Source of the DNA: Streptomyces roseolus | GTDB taxonomy: Bacteria > Actinomycetota > Actinomycetes > Streptomycetales > Streptomycetaceae | NCBI RefSeq assembly: GCF_014649855.1 | Contig: NZ_BMTV01000006.1 | Location: 142,624-206,623 of the forward strand | Direction: 5' to 3' | DNA: 64,000 bases | Shown here: positions 27,373 through 36,975 of the stretch, one piece after another | Position numbering within the stretch: the first letter of the stretch is position 1 | Layout of the letters: every line of letters begins with the position of its first letter | Made by a program: the position numbers and the translations under genes | Notes under the pieces: generated by a model | Seen by the model: the letters and a program-made list of their open reading frames with translations, nothing else | The model's database searches: none | Told to the model about the DNA's origin: nothing

Positions 27373-28218
27373 TCAGGAGGCGGGGGCGCCGAAGCGGGCC
27401 AGGTGGTGCCAGACCTTCTTGACGTCCTGGGGGTCGTACGCGCCCGACAGGGAGGCGTCCTGGACGATGCGGGGGGTGAGGAGGCCGTCCTCGGCGATGC
27501 GGGCGCCGAGGTCGACGTACTCGGGGCCGCGGAAGGCGGGGTGGCGGCGGAGTTCGGCGACGGTGAGGCGGAAGCCGGGGTGCCATTCGACGGGGCAGGG
27601 GAGGCGGCGGGCGGCCTCCTCCACCCCGGTGCCCCGGTGGCTCGGGTCCAGGACCAGGGCCTCCACGTCCCGCGCGAGCTCGACCGGGCCGTGGACCTGA
27701 GCCTCGACGTAGTCGTCCAGGAGGTCCTGCTCGTCGGCCTCCGCGAGCGCCACCAGCGCCATCCTGGAGGCCACGCCGAAGTCCGTCGGCTCCAGGTGGC
27801 TGTCGGGGTAGCAGAAGCTCGTCCGCGCGGTCGTCTCCGGCACCAGCCGCAGATGGGCGGAGCCGAAGCGGGGCGCGGCGCCGTACGGCCGCCGGCGGAA
27901 GTCCAGCGCGCCGTACACCGGGCGCTCGTGCGCCGGAGCCTCGTCGTACGCGCCGCCGAAGATGCGGCTCTCCCAGTTCCAGCGGTCGCCGCCGGGCCGG
28001 GCCGTCAGCCCGCCGTTGCCGGTGCCGGTCACGAACTGCGAGCGGTAGACGCCCTCGTCGGCCAACCGGTCCAGGAAGTGCGGGTGGAAGTTGAGCGTGA
28101 CCCGCAGGGCCGGGTCGATCGGTCCGCCCGACGAGCGGGCCTCCACGTGCGCCAGGGCACGCCGCCCCGCGTCATGGACCGGCGAAGGGACGGGGCGGGG
28201 CGCGGAAGTCGTCGTCAT
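27373..28218 (-). CDS. DUF3626 family protein
   Basis: A 281-residue protein resembling DUF3626: LRVTLNFHPHFLD near residue 38, YRSQFVTGTGNGGLTA, RWNWESRIFGGAYD, ALDFRRRPYGAAPRFGSAH and FCYPDSHLEPTDFG. The family is widespread in actinobacteria; I know no assigned activity, although conserved His, Arg and Glu residues suggest an enzyme. ATG at 28218 was chosen because the upstream extension is low-complexity. It is leftward, divergent from the ThuA gene. Confidence 0.8.
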   Translation of the reverse strand: MTTTSAPRPVPSPVHDAGRRALAHVEARSSGGPIDPALRVTLNFHPHFLDRLADEGVYRSQFVTGTGNGGLTARPGGDRWNWESRIFGGAYDEAPAHERPVYGALDFRRRPYGAAPRFGSAHLRLVPETTARTSFCYPDSHLEPTDFGVASRMALVALAEADEQDLLDDYVEAQVHGPVELARDVEALVLDPSHRGTGVEEAARRLPCPVEWHPGFRLTVAELRRHPAFRGPEYVDLGARIAEDGLLTPRIVQDASLSGAYDPQDVKKVWHHLARFGAPAS

Positions 28219-28360
28219 GGGGGGAGTCTGCCGGAGGCGACGGGCTTGCGGCGCGAGGTTTTCGCTGGCTACGGTCGCCGCGCGAGCGGCGAGAAAGCGC
28301 TTGCCCCATGGTTGTCGGGCGACCCGCCCCGCAGCCGTTCCTCCGCCCCGGGAGCCCCGC

Positions 28361-29023
28361 GTGCCGCCCACCCCCGACGTCCTCGTCTACACCCGCACCG
28401 CCGGCTACCGGCACGACTCCATCCCCGACGGCGCCGCCGCCCTCACCGGGCTCGCCGCCGCCCGGGGCCGCACCGCGGAGACCACCGAGGACCCCGACGC
28501 CTTCTCCGCCGAGGGGCTCGCCGGCCGCGCCCTCGTCGTGCTGCTCTCCACCACCGGCACCGTCCTCACACCCGGCGGCCGCGCCGCCCTGGAGGCGTAC
28601 CTGCGCGGCGGCGGCGCCCTCCTCGCCGTGCACGCCGCCGCCAACGCCGAACCCGACTGGCCCTTCTACGGCGAGCTCCTCGGCACCCGCTTCGCCGGCC
28701 ACCCGCCGCTCCAGCCGGGCGCCGTCCTCGTCGAGGACCCCGCCCACCCGGCCTGCGCCCCGCTGCCGGCCCGGTGGGAGTGGACCGACGAGTGGTACGA
28801 GTACACCTCCCACCCGCGCGTGCCGGGCGCCCGCGTCCTGCTGCGCGCCGACGAGGCCGCGTACGAGGGCGGCACGCTCGGCGACGACCACCCGCTCGCC
28901 TGGTGCCGGACCGTCGACCGGGGCCGTTTCCTCTTCACCGCCCTCGGGCACGCCCCGGAGGCGTACCGCGACCCCGTCCTCCGCGCCCACCTCGACGGCG
29001 CCCTCTCCTGGCTGCTCGGCTGA
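28361..29023 (+). CDS. ThuA-domain protein
   Basis: A 220-residue trehalose-utilization (ThuA-like) domain with a class I glutamine amidotransferase-like fold: VLVYTRTAGYRHDSI at the N-terminus, GGGALLAVHAAANAEPDWP at ~88, and LGDDHPLAWCRTVDRGRFLF near the end. The small-domain family is linked to sugar metabolism, but the reaction is unclear. GTG at 28361 has GGGAG ~6 nt upstream. Its stop codon forms the first bases of a 15-bp terminator-like stem. Confidence 0.85.
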   Translation: MPPTPDVLVYTRTAGYRHDSIPDGAAALTGLAAARGRTAETTEDPDAFSAEGLAGRALVVLLSTTGTVLTPGGRAALEAYLRGGGALLAVHAAANAEPDWPFYGELLGTRFAGHPPLQPGAVLVEDPAHPACAPLPARWEWTDEWYEYTSHPRVPGARVLLRADEAAYEGGTLGDDHPLAWCRTVDRGRFLFTALGHAPEAYRDPVLRAHLDGALSWLLG

Positions 29024-29068
29024 CGCACGCGCGCGTACGCCGTCCCCACCGCACGCGCGCGTGCGTCA
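29021..29068 (+). terminator. 15-bp perfect stem beginning at the ThuA stop codon
   Basis: TGACGCACGCGCGCG (29021-29035) pairs perfectly with 29054-29068 around an 18-nt loop. The left arm starts with the stop codon TGA itself. The arms are alternating purine-pyrimidine (CG/CA), a sequence type able to form Z-DNA. No T-tract. It is best read as the ThuA terminator, insulating the downstream dehydrogenase. Confidence 0.65.
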
Positions 29069-29149
29069 CCCCACCGCACCCGTCCCCCTTGCGCCCGCGC
29101 CCCGGAAGCGGGAGGTTTCCCGTGGGGGCCGACGCAGGAGGAGAAGGCC

Positions 29150-30547
29150 ATGGCCATCGCCACCGTGAACCCCGCCACCGGCGAGACGCTGCGCACCTAC
29201 GACGCGCACGGACCGGAGGAGGTCGAGCGGCGGGTCGCCGCCGCCCACGAGGCCTTCCGCCGGTGGCGCACGACCCCCTTCGCCGAGCGGGCCCGGCTGC
29301 TGCGCGCCGCCGCCGCCCTCCTCGAGGAGGACACCGAGGACATCGCCCGCACCATGACGCTGGAGATGGGCAAGCCCCTCACCGCCTCCCGCGCCGAGGC
29401 CGGCAAGTGCGCCAAGGCCATGCGCTGGTACGCCAAGCACGCCGCGGACCTGCTCGCCGACGAGCATCCGGCGGAGAGCGACGTCCGCGACTCGGGCGCC
29501 GACCGGGCCCGCGTGCACTACCGGCCGCTCGGCCCCGTCCTCGCCGTCATGCCCTGGAACTTCCCCCTGTGGCAGGTGATCCGCTTCGCCGCGCCCGCGC
29601 TCATGGCCGGGAACACCGGCCTCCTCAAGCACGCCTCCAACGTGCCCAGGACCGCCCTGTACCTCGGCGACCTGTTCCGCCGCGCCGGCTACCCCGACGG
29701 CTGCTTCCAGACCCTCCTCATCGGCTCCGCCGAGGTCGAGGCGGTCCTCCGCGACCCGCGGGTGGCCGCCGCCACCCTCACCGGCAGCGAACCGGCCGGC
29801 CGGGCCGTCGCCTCGGTCGCCGGCGACGTCGTCAAGAAGACCGTCCTGGAGCTCGGCGGCAGCGACCCGTACATCGTGATGCCCTCCGCGGACATCGTCC
29901 GGGCCGTGAAGACCGCCGTCACCGCGCGCGTGCAGAACAACGGCCAGTCCTGCATCGCCGCCAAGCGCTTCCTCGTCCACCAGGACGTGTACGAGGACTT
30001 CACCGAACGGTTCACCGCCGCCATGAACGCCCTCACGGTCGGCGATCCCCTCGACGAGTCCACCGACGTCGGCCCGCTCGCCACCGAGAGGGGCCGCGCC
30101 GACCTAGAGGAGCTCGTCGAGGACGCCGTGCGGAAGGGCGCCCACGTCCTGTGCGGCGGCTCCCGGCCCGACGAACCGGCGCTGGCCCGCGGCTGGTACT
30201 ACCGTCCCACCGTCCTCACCGGCATCACCGCCGCCATGCGGATCCACCAGGAGGAGACCTTCGGCCCCGTCGCCACCGTCTACCCGGTCCGGGACGCGGA
30301 GGAGGCGGTGGCCGTCGCCAACGACTCGCCGTTCGGGCTCAGTTCCAACGTGTGGACCCGGCGCGACGAGGACGTCGACCTCTTCGTCCGCGACCTCCAG
30401 GCCGGCGGCGTCTTCGTCAACGGCATGACCGCCTCCCACCCCGCGCTCCCCTTCGGCGGCGTCAAGCGCTCCGGCTACGGCCGCGAGCTGTCCGGCCACG
30501 GCATCAAGGAGTTCTGCAACGCCACGACGGTCTGGCAGCGCGCCTGA
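29150..30547 (+). CDS. NAD(P)-dependent succinate-semialdehyde dehydrogenase
   Basis: A 465-residue aldehyde dehydrogenase closest in motif layout to succinate-semialdehyde dehydrogenases (GabD/Sad group). PWNFPLWQVIRFAAPALMAG is the NAD-binding loop (~133), LELGGSDPYIV holds the catalytic Glu, and NNGQSCIAAKR the nucleophilic Cys (~266); the C-terminal LPFGGVKRSGYGRELSGHG is typical. ATG at 29150 has GGAGGAGAAGG upstream. It oxidises succinate semialdehyde to succinate in GABA-type catabolism; neighbours do not confirm this. Confidence 0.9.
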   Translation: MAIATVNPATGETLRTYDAHGPEEVERRVAAAHEAFRRWRTTPFAERARLLRAAAALLEEDTEDIARTMTLEMGKPLTASRAEAGKCAKAMRWYAKHAADLLADEHPAESDVRDSGADRARVHYRPLGPVLAVMPWNFPLWQVIRFAAPALMAGNTGLLKHASNVPRTALYLGDLFRRAGYPDGCFQTLLIGSAEVEAVLRDPRVAAATLTGSEPAGRAVASVAGDVVKKTVLELGGSDPYIVMPSADIVRAVKTAVTARVQNNGQSCIAAKRFLVHQDVYEDFTERFTAAMNALTVGDPLDESTDVGPLATERGRADLEELVEDAVRKGAHVLCGGSRPDEPALARGWYYRPTVLTGITAAMRIHQEETFGPVATVYPVRDAEEAVAVANDSPFGLSSNVWTRRDEDVDLFVRDLQAGGVFVNGMTASHPALPFGGVKRSGYGRELSGHGIKEFCNATTVWQRA

Positions 30548-30590
30548 ACCCGCCCCCGCCGCACCGCCCCGCCACGTCCCGCCGCCCCGC

Positions 30591-31619
30591 TCACTCCCGT
30601 GTCCACGCCAGCAGCCGGTCCGCGTCCCACGTGTTGATCACCCGTTCGGGAGGTACGCCGCACTCCTCGGCCCGGGCGCAGCCGATGTGCTGCCAGGCCA
30701 GCTGGCCCGGGGCGTGGGCGTCCGTGTCGACGGCGACGTACGCCCCCGCCTCCACCGCCTGACGGAGCAGCCGGCGCGGCGGGTCGAGCCGTTCCGGGCG
30801 GCTGTTGACCTCGACGGCCGTGCCCGACTCCGCGCACGCCGCGAAGACCCGCTCCGCGTCGAACTCCGATTCGGGGCGCAGCCGTCCGCCCGCGACCAGC
30901 CGGCCGGTGCAGTGACCGAGGACGTCCATCAGCGGGTCGCGCACCGCGGCCTCCATCCGCCGGGTCATCGCCCGCGCGTCCATCCGCAGCTTCGAGTGGA
31001 CCGAGCCGACCACCAGGTCGAGCCGGGCGAGGAGTCCGGGCTCCTGGTCGAGGGAGCCGTCGTCGAGGATGTCGCACTCGATGCCGGTGAGGAGCCGGAA
31101 GGGCGCCCACCGCTCGTTCAGATCCGCCACCACGTCCAGTTGCTCCCGCAGCCGCTCCGGCGACAGGCCCCGGGCCACCGCCAGACGCGGCGAATGGTCC
31201 GTCAGGACCGCCCAGTCGTGGCCGAGTTCGATCGCCGCGCGGCCCATCTCCTCGATCGGCGCGCCGCCGTCCGACCAGTCCGAGTGGAGGTGGCAGTCGC
31301 CGCGCAGCGCCGCCCGCAGCTCGCCCCCGAGCCCGGACCGCTCCGGACCGGCGCCCAGCGACTTTTCCGACTCCCGCTCCAGTTCGGCGAGGTAGCCCGG
31401 CACCCGGCCCTCCAGGGCCTCGCGCACCACCGCCGCCGTCTTCGGCCCCACTCCCCTCAGGGCCTCCAGGGTGCCCGCCGCCACCCGGCGCCCGGCCTCG
31501 CCCTCGGGCAGCGCGTCCACCGCCTTCGCGGCCGTGCGGAAGGCCCGCGCCCGGTAGGCCGGGGCGCCGCCGCGCTCCAGGAGGAAGGCGATCCGGTTCA
31601 GTGCCGCGACGGGGTCCAC
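30591..31619 (-). CDS. PHP-domain protein with helix-hairpin-helix N-terminus (PolX-like C-terminal part)
   Basis: A 342-residue protein: HhH DNA-binding segments at ~45-80 (LRGVGPKTAAVV) and a PHP metal-dependent phosphoesterase (~100-340). PHP motifs are DCHLHSDWSDGG, LTDHSPRL, GIECDIL, GSVHSKLRM, GHCTGR, EVNSRPERLD and DTDAHAPGQL. It resembles the C-terminal half of bacterial PolX without the polymerase-beta catalytic palm, so a nuclease/phosphatase role in repair is plausible. GTG at 31619 (GAGGAG 6 nt upstream) is preferred to GTG 31637. It begins 10 nt after the SpoIIE gene stop, so the two are probably cotranscribed. Confidence 0.85.
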   Translation of the reverse strand: MDPVAALNRIAFLLERGGAPAYRARAFRTAAKAVDALPEGEAGRRVAAGTLEALRGVGPKTAAVVREALEGRVPGYLAELERESEKSLGAGPERSGLGGELRAALRGDCHLHSDWSDGGAPIEEMGRAAIELGHDWAVLTDHSPRLAVARGLSPERLREQLDVVADLNERWAPFRLLTGIECDILDDGSLDQEPGLLARLDLVVGSVHSKLRMDARAMTRRMEAAVRDPLMDVLGHCTGRLVAGGRLRPESEFDAERVFAACAESGTAVEVNSRPERLDPPRRLLRQAVEAGAYVAVDTDAHAPGQLAWQHIGCARAEECGVPPERVINTWDADRLLAWTRE

Positions 31620-31629
31620 GCCAGGCTCC

Positions 31630-33723
31630 TCAGCCACCCGCGCGCGGGGCGCCCGCGGCCACCCGCGCCGGGCCGATCTCGCACCACACCGCCTTGCCCT
31701 CGCCGCGAGGCTCCACGCCCCAGCGCGAGGCCAGCGCGTCCATCAGGAGCAGCCCCCGGCCCGAGGTCGCCGCCTCGCCCGGGGTGCGCCGCCGGGGCCA
31801 GGCGCTCGAACGGTCCTGCACCGTGAGGCGCACCCGCCGCACCGGCTCGGGCAGCACCTCCAGCGTGAGCACCGCGCCGCCCTCCGTGTGCAGCAGCACG
31901 TTCACGAGCAGTTCGCCGGTCAACAGCTCGGCGTCGTCGGAGAGTTCCGGCATGCCCCAGTCCCGCAGCGCCTGTCCCACGGCGGCCCGCGCGTCCGAGA
32001 GGCCCTGCGGGTCGGCCTGGTGGATGTACTGGTGGATGCGCGGCGCCCGCTGCGTGCCGGGGTCGGGGCTGCGCCGCAGCACGAGCAGGGCCACGTCGTC
32101 GCCCGAGCCCCACCGCTCCCACAGCCGCTCCGAGAGGTGGTCGGCCAGCGCCTCCGCCTGCGGCGGCCCGCTGCCCACCGCCTCCGACAGGGCGGCGAGC
32201 CCCGTCTCGATGTCGGTGCCCGGCTGCTCGACCAGCCCGTCCGTGCACAGCACCAGCGTCTCGCCCGGCACCAGGTCGAGCCGGGTCTCCGGGAACTCCT
32301 CCTCGCCGAAGACGGTCGCGAGGCCCAGCGGCATCCCGCCGCGCAGCTTCGGCTGCCCGACCCGCCCGTCGGTGTGCCGGATCAGCGGTCCCAGGTGCCC
32401 GGCCCGCACCGCCCGCACGGTGCCGCTCGCCAGGTCCACCTGGGCGTAGGTGCAGGTCGCGAAGCGGTTGGTGTCCAGTTCGGCGAGGAACCGGGAGGCG
32501 CGGGCCAGCACCGTCGACGGGGCGTGGCCCTCGCCCGCGTACGCCCGCAGCGCGATCCGCAGCTGCCCCATGATCGCGGCCGCGTGGGTGTCGTGGCCCT
32601 GGACGTCGCCGACGACGATCCCGACCCGGCCGCGCGGCAGCGCGATCACGTCGTACCAGTCGCCGCCGACCTGCCGGCCGCTCCAGGCGGCGTGGTACCG
32701 GACCGCGATCTCCCCGCCGGTGATCTCCGGGATCCGGCGGGGCAGCATCGTCTCCTGGAGCCCGGTGGCCAGCTCCCGCTCCTCGTCGAAGAGGGTGGCC
32801 CGCTGGAGCGACTGGGCGACGATCGCCGCCAGGCCGAGCGCCAGGTTCCGCTCGTCCGCCGTGAACGCCGTCCGGCCCCGGTAGAACAGCGCCATTCCGC
32901 CCAGCGACCGCGCCTGCGCGACCAGCGGCAGGTAGCAGGCCGCGCGGAACGGCAGCCGGTCCAGATACGGCGCCAGCTCCGGGAACTCCCGGCCGAGCGC
33001 GGCGAACGACGACGCGAACCGCGGCCGGCCGGTCAGCACGGCCTCCGCCAGCGGCAGCCCCGGGTCGAGCCGCCGCATCCGCAGGCCGTCGAGGACGTCC
33101 AGGGAGTCGCCGCTCAGCGCGATCACGTTCAGCGAACCGTTCTCGACGAGTCCCAGCGCGAGCCCGTCCGCGCCGAGCCGCGCGAGCCCGCCTGGCCCGG
33201 TCAGCGCGGCCGTCACGTCGTCGACCGTCACCGCCCGCGACAGCGCGTGCGTGGTCCGCTCGACGATGCTCGTCTGCATCTCGCGGCGCTTCTCCAGCTG
33301 CTGCACGAAGGCCGCGTGCGACACCTCGGCCGTGGTGTCCCGCACCGCCCCGACGATCCGGTGCGCCCGCCCGTCCCCGTCCCGCAGGATCCGTGCGAGC
33401 ACATGCGTCCAATGGGGTGTCCCATCGGCCTGCGGGATCGGGAAGTGGGTGCTGTACGAGGACTCGCCGCCGGTCACCGCGGCCCGCACGACATGGTCGA
33501 GGCGCATCCGCTCGGCCGGGTCGAGCCGTGCCACCAGGGTCGTCGGCCGGCCGTCGAAGCCGTCCGGGGACACGCCGAAGACCAGCAGTCCGGACGCGTC
33601 GACATCGATGGTGCCCGTGTCGAGATCCCAGTCGAAACTGCCGGTCCGGTTCATGGCGAGCCACTCGGCGGGACCGATCCCGCCACTGTGCGCACGCGGA
33701 TCGTCTTCGGTCATCCTCCCCAT
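31630..33723 (-). CDS. PAS-GAF-SpoIIE phosphatase-HATPase signalling protein
   Basis: A 697-residue multidomain regulator: PAS fold (~20-130, MNRTGSFDWDLDTGTIDVD), GAF (~150-300), PP2C-type SpoIIE phosphatase (~330-540; GGDWYDVIALPRGRVGIVVGD and LCTDGLVE carry metal Asp residues) and an RsbW-like HATPase (~565-690; ELLTGELLVNVLLHTEGG with the Asn box). Such proteins control anti-sigma/anti-anti-sigma switches; no such partner is in the window. ATG at 33723 has no Shine-Dalgarno, and ATG 33714 has GGGGAGG too close, so the start is uncertain by three codons. Confidence 0.9.
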   Translation of the reverse strand: MGRMTEDDPRAHSGGIGPAEWLAMNRTGSFDWDLDTGTIDVDASGLLVFGVSPDGFDGRPTTLVARLDPAERMRLDHVVRAAVTGGESSYSTHFPIPQADGTPHWTHVLARILRDGDGRAHRIVGAVRDTTAEVSHAAFVQQLEKRREMQTSIVERTTHALSRAVTVDDVTAALTGPGGLARLGADGLALGLVENGSLNVIALSGDSLDVLDGLRMRRLDPGLPLAEAVLTGRPRFASSFAALGREFPELAPYLDRLPFRAACYLPLVAQARSLGGMALFYRGRTAFTADERNLALGLAAIVAQSLQRATLFDEERELATGLQETMLPRRIPEITGGEIAVRYHAAWSGRQVGGDWYDVIALPRGRVGIVVGDVQGHDTHAAAIMGQLRIALRAYAGEGHAPSTVLARASRFLAELDTNRFATCTYAQVDLASGTVRAVRAGHLGPLIRHTDGRVGQPKLRGGMPLGLATVFGEEEFPETRLDLVPGETLVLCTDGLVEQPGTDIETGLAALSEAVGSGPPQAEALADHLSERLWERWGSGDDVALLVLRRSPDPGTQRAPRIHQYIHQADPQGLSDARAAVGQALRDWGMPELSDDAELLTGELLVNVLLHTEGGAVLTLEVLPEPVRRVRLTVQDRSSAWPRRRTPGEAATSGRGLLLMDALASRWGVEPRGEGKAVWCEIGPARVAAGAPRAGG

Positions 33724-33848
33724 TGTCGAACCCGCACCCCGCCGACGCCATGGCTGTGACAGGGCGGGGCGCCCGGATGCGGGGCGGGGGAGGGGGCACC
33801 AGAATGGCCAGTGCCGGGACCCACCCGCAGAAGCATGGAGGAGACGGC

Positions 33849-34049
33849 ATGAACGCTGAGCCCGACGAGATGTCCCGGGGGAACGCACCGACCCCCGACG
33901 ACGTGCTGCACTCCGGTGCGGAGGGCGAGTTCACGGCGGAGGACGTGGTGCTCGCCTCCGGCCGCGACGTGACGCCGGAGACCCTGGCCTGGGCCGAACG
34001 CCGGATGGCGGAGAAGGGCCGCGCCGCCCTGGACGAACTGCTTCCCTAG
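33849..34049 (+). CDS. Small acidic conserved-looking protein (66 aa)
   Basis: A 66-residue acidic protein with no recognised domain, beginning MNAEPDEMSRGNAPTPDDV; the C-terminal half (ETLAWAERRMAEKGRAALDE) should be an amphipathic helix. GGAGGAG lies about 6 nt before ATG 33849, strong evidence for translation. It is divergent from the SpoIIE phosphatase gene, 125 nt away. Function unknown. Confidence 0.72.
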   Translation: MNAEPDEMSRGNAPTPDDVLHSGAEGEFTAEDVVLASGRDVTPETLAWAERRMAEKGRAALDELLP

Positions 34050-34200
34050 CCTTCACGGGGACACGCGCCCGGGGCCGGGCCGGTACGCACCCCGCCCCGG
34101 GCCTTCCCCATGTGTGGAACACGTTCTCCCGTGACCGCCGTCGTGCCGACACCGACGCCGGCGCCGACAGCCGTCACGGGAGGCCGGGACGCACCCGCAG

Positions 34201-35368
34201 TACACGCCGGAACAGAACCGCCTGCGCGCCGAACTGCGCGCCTACTCCGCGGAGCTCGTCCCCGAGGACGTGCACGGCCGGTACGGGGACCCGGCCGCCC
34301 GGAAGCGCTTCTACCGCGAGACGATCCGCCGCCTCGGCGCGGACGGCTGGCTCGGCGTCGGCCGGCCCGTCGAGTACGGCGGCCGCGGCCGCACCCCGAT
34401 GGAACAGTTCGTCTTCTTCGACGAGGCCGCCCAGGCGGGCGTACCGCTGCCGTTCATGGCGCTGAACGCCGTCGGACCGACCCTCATGCGGTACGGCACG
34501 GAGGAGCAGAAGGCGTACTTCCTGCCCCGCGTCCTCTCCGGCGAACTCGACTTCGCCATCGGCTACAGCGAACCCGACGCCGGCACCGACCTCGCCGCCC
34601 TCAGGACCCGCGCCGTGCGCGAGGGGGGGCACGTACGTCGTCGACGGGCAGAAGATCTGGACGACCGACGGCGACACCGCCGACTGGGTCTGGCTCGCCG
34701 TCCGCACCGACCCGGACGCCGTCCCCACCAGGGCATCACCCTGCTCCTCGTCCCCACCACCGACCCCGGCTGCTCGTGCACGGTCATCAACACCCTCGCC
34801 TCGCACGACACCACCGCCGGCCACTACGACGGCGTCCGCGTCCCCGTCTCGCGCCGGGTCGGCGAGGAGAACCAGGGCCGGCGGCTCATCACCGCCCGGC
34901 TCGACCACGAACGCGTCACCCTCGCCGCCCACGGCACCATGGCGATCCGCGCCCTCCACGACGTCCGCCGCCGGGCCGCCGACACGCTCCTGTCCGACGG
35001 CCGCCGCGTCCTCGACCTCCCCTGGGTCCGCCGCACCCTCGCCCGCACCCACACCCGCCTCGACGCCATGCGGCTGCTCAACTGGCGGATGGTCAGCGCC
35101 GTCCACCACGGCACCCTCACCCCCCCCAGGACGCCTCCGCCGTCAAGGTGTACGGCTCCGAGGCCCGCCGTGACGCGTACGCCGCCCTCATGGAGGTCGT
35201 CGGCGCGGCCGGGGCCCTCAAGGAGGGCTCCCGGGCGCCGTCCTCCACGGCGAACTCGAACGCGGCTACCGCTCGGCCGTCATCTTCACCTTCGGCGGCG
35301 GCAACAACGAGATCCAGCGCGAGATCATCTCCTGGATCGGCCTGGGCATGCCCCGCGTCCGCCGCTGA
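34201..35368 (+). pseudogene. Acyl-CoA dehydrogenase broken by four single-base indels
   Basis: Remnant of a ~390-residue acyl-CoA dehydrogenase readable only by switching frames. The first part (TPEQNRLRAELRAYSAELVP to DAGTDLAALRTRAVREGG) ends at a run of seven G near 34623, one too many. The next part (TYVVDGQKIWTTDGDTADW) ends near 34729, where one C is missing. The third (GITLLLVPTTDPG to SAVHHGTLTP) ends in eight C near 35120. The fourth (QDASAVKVYGSEARRDAYA) ends at CTCCCGGG near 35231. The last part (ERGYRSAVIFTFGGGNNEIQ) reaches the stop at 35366. No in-frame start is obvious upstream. All breaks are in homopolymers, so assembly error is an alternative. Confidence 0.8.
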
Positions 35369-35469
35369 CCCCGCCCGACCGGCCCCTCCCGGGATGCCCG
35401 CCGCCGCCGGCGCGGGCAGGCTGGTGCTTCGGGCTGGGCTCGTGGGCGAGAGGGTCGGGTGAGGAAACC

Positions 35470-36831
35470 ATGGGCGGTGCGCACATCGGCGGCACGGGGG
35501 CCGGCCCGGCGGACCCCGGGGCCGCTCGGTTCTTCGCGCGACTGGCCCTGCTCGCGGTGGCCGGCTCGCTCGCCGTGCTCGTGCTCGCCTTCGGCGAGGG
35601 CGGTCTCCTCGTCGTCGGGGCGGGACTCCTCGGGCTGGTCCTCTGCGCCGCCGGCATCTGGTGGTTCGTGGCCCACCGGGGCCCGCTGCGGCTGATCGGG
35701 GCGCTCCTCGTCCTCCTCGCCCCGGCCGGAGTCGTGGTGCTCTTCGCCCTCGAAGGGCTGTGGCCGACGGCTCTCGGGCTCTGCCTGTGCTGGGCGCTCG
35801 CCGTCCTCTGCGCGCGGACCGCGCTGCGCCGCTCCCGGCCGGAGAGGCCGCAGCGGGCGTTCCCGGCGTCCCGGCCGCACCGTCCCGTGCTGATCATGAA
35901 CCCGAAGTCGGGCGGCGGGAAGGTCGGACGGTTCGGGCTCGTCGAGCGGGCGGAGGAGCGGGGCGCGCGGGTGATCCTGCTCGACCCCGACGCGCCGGCC
36001 GACGTCGCCGAACTGGCCCGGGAGGCCGTCGCCGACGGCGCCGACCTGCTCGGCGTCGCGGGCGGCGACGGCACCCAGGCGCTCGTCGCGGCGGTCGCCG
36101 CCGAGCACGGCCTGCCCTTCCTGGTGATCTCCGCCGGGACCCGCAACCACTTCGCCATGGACCTCGGCCTCGACCGGAACGACCCCGCGCGCTGCCTCGA
36201 CGCCCTCACCGACGGCGAGGAACTCCGGATCGACCTCGGCGACGTCTCGGGGCGGGCCTTCGTCAACACCGTCTCGTTCGGCGTGTACGCCGACGTCGTA
36301 CAGCGGCCCGAGTACCGCGACGCCAAGGCCGGTACGGCGCTCAGCCTCATGCCGGACCTGCTGGTCGGCGACGGCGTGCGACGGCTCGACTCCCTCGTCG
36401 ACGGCGCCCCGCTCGGCGACCAGCAGGCGCTGCTCGTCAGCAACAACCCGTACTTCTCGCCCGACGAGATCAGCGGCGGCGGCCGCCGCCCCCGGCTCGA
36501 CGACGGCGAACTGGGCGTGCTCGGCATCCGGGTGGAGGACGCGGCCCAGGCCGCCGACCTGGCCGTCCGCGGCTCCCAGTCCACCGGCCTCACCGTCCTG
36601 ACCGCCCACCGCGTGGAGGTGACCGCCGGCGACGAGGCGGAGATCCCCGTGGCGGTCGACGGCGAGGCCCTCCGCATGCCCACCCCCGTCGTCTGCACCC
36701 TCCGCCCGGGCGCCCTCCGCGTCCAGGTCCCCCGCGACCGCCCGGGCGTCGCACCGCCCCCGCCCGCCGTCGACTGGCGCCGCGTCCTCGACCTCGCCCT
36801 CGGCCGCACCGAGCGACCCGCGCCCCGGTGA
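35470..36831 (+). CDS. Membrane-anchored diacylglycerol/sphingosine kinase-family lipid kinase
   Basis: A 453-residue protein. Four or so transmembrane helices occupy ~20-115 and are followed by a DAGK catalytic domain (~135-430). Diagnostic motifs are LIMNPKSGGGK, LLGVAGGDGTQALVA (nucleotide-binding GGDGT, ~200) and ISAGTRNHFAMDLGL. It should phosphorylate a lipid at the membrane. The final ~35 residues are Pro-rich. ATG at 35470 is preceded by GAGGAAA. The 38-bp gap before it is clear of genes; the upstream gene is a pseudogene. Confidence 0.86.
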   Translation: MGGAHIGGTGAGPADPGAARFFARLALLAVAGSLAVLVLAFGEGGLLVVGAGLLGLVLCAAGIWWFVAHRGPLRLIGALLVLLAPAGVVVLFALEGLWPTALGLCLCWALAVLCARTALRRSRPERPQRAFPASRPHRPVLIMNPKSGGGKVGRFGLVERAEERGARVILLDPDAPADVAELAREAVADGADLLGVAGGDGTQALVAAVAAEHGLPFLVISAGTRNHFAMDLGLDRNDPARCLDALTDGEELRIDLGDVSGRAFVNTVSFGVYADVVQRPEYRDAKAGTALSLMPDLLVGDGVRRLDSLVDGAPLGDQQALLVSNNPYFSPDEISGGGRRPRLDDGELGVLGIRVEDAAQAADLAVRGSQSTGLTVLTAHRVEVTAGDEAEIPVAVDGEALRMPTPVVCTLRPGALRVQVPRDRPGVAPPPPAVDWRRVLDLALGRTERPAPR

Positions 36832-36975
36832 CCCGCCCCCGGACCGGGGACGCCCCCGGCGGGCACGGGACACGCGACGACGCGCTCGCGTGCCCCGTCC
36901 GCCTCCTCCGTTTGCGGAGCCGGAACAGCCGGGTTTGAGTGTGGATGCCCCCCACGCCCTTTCAGGAGCACAGAG

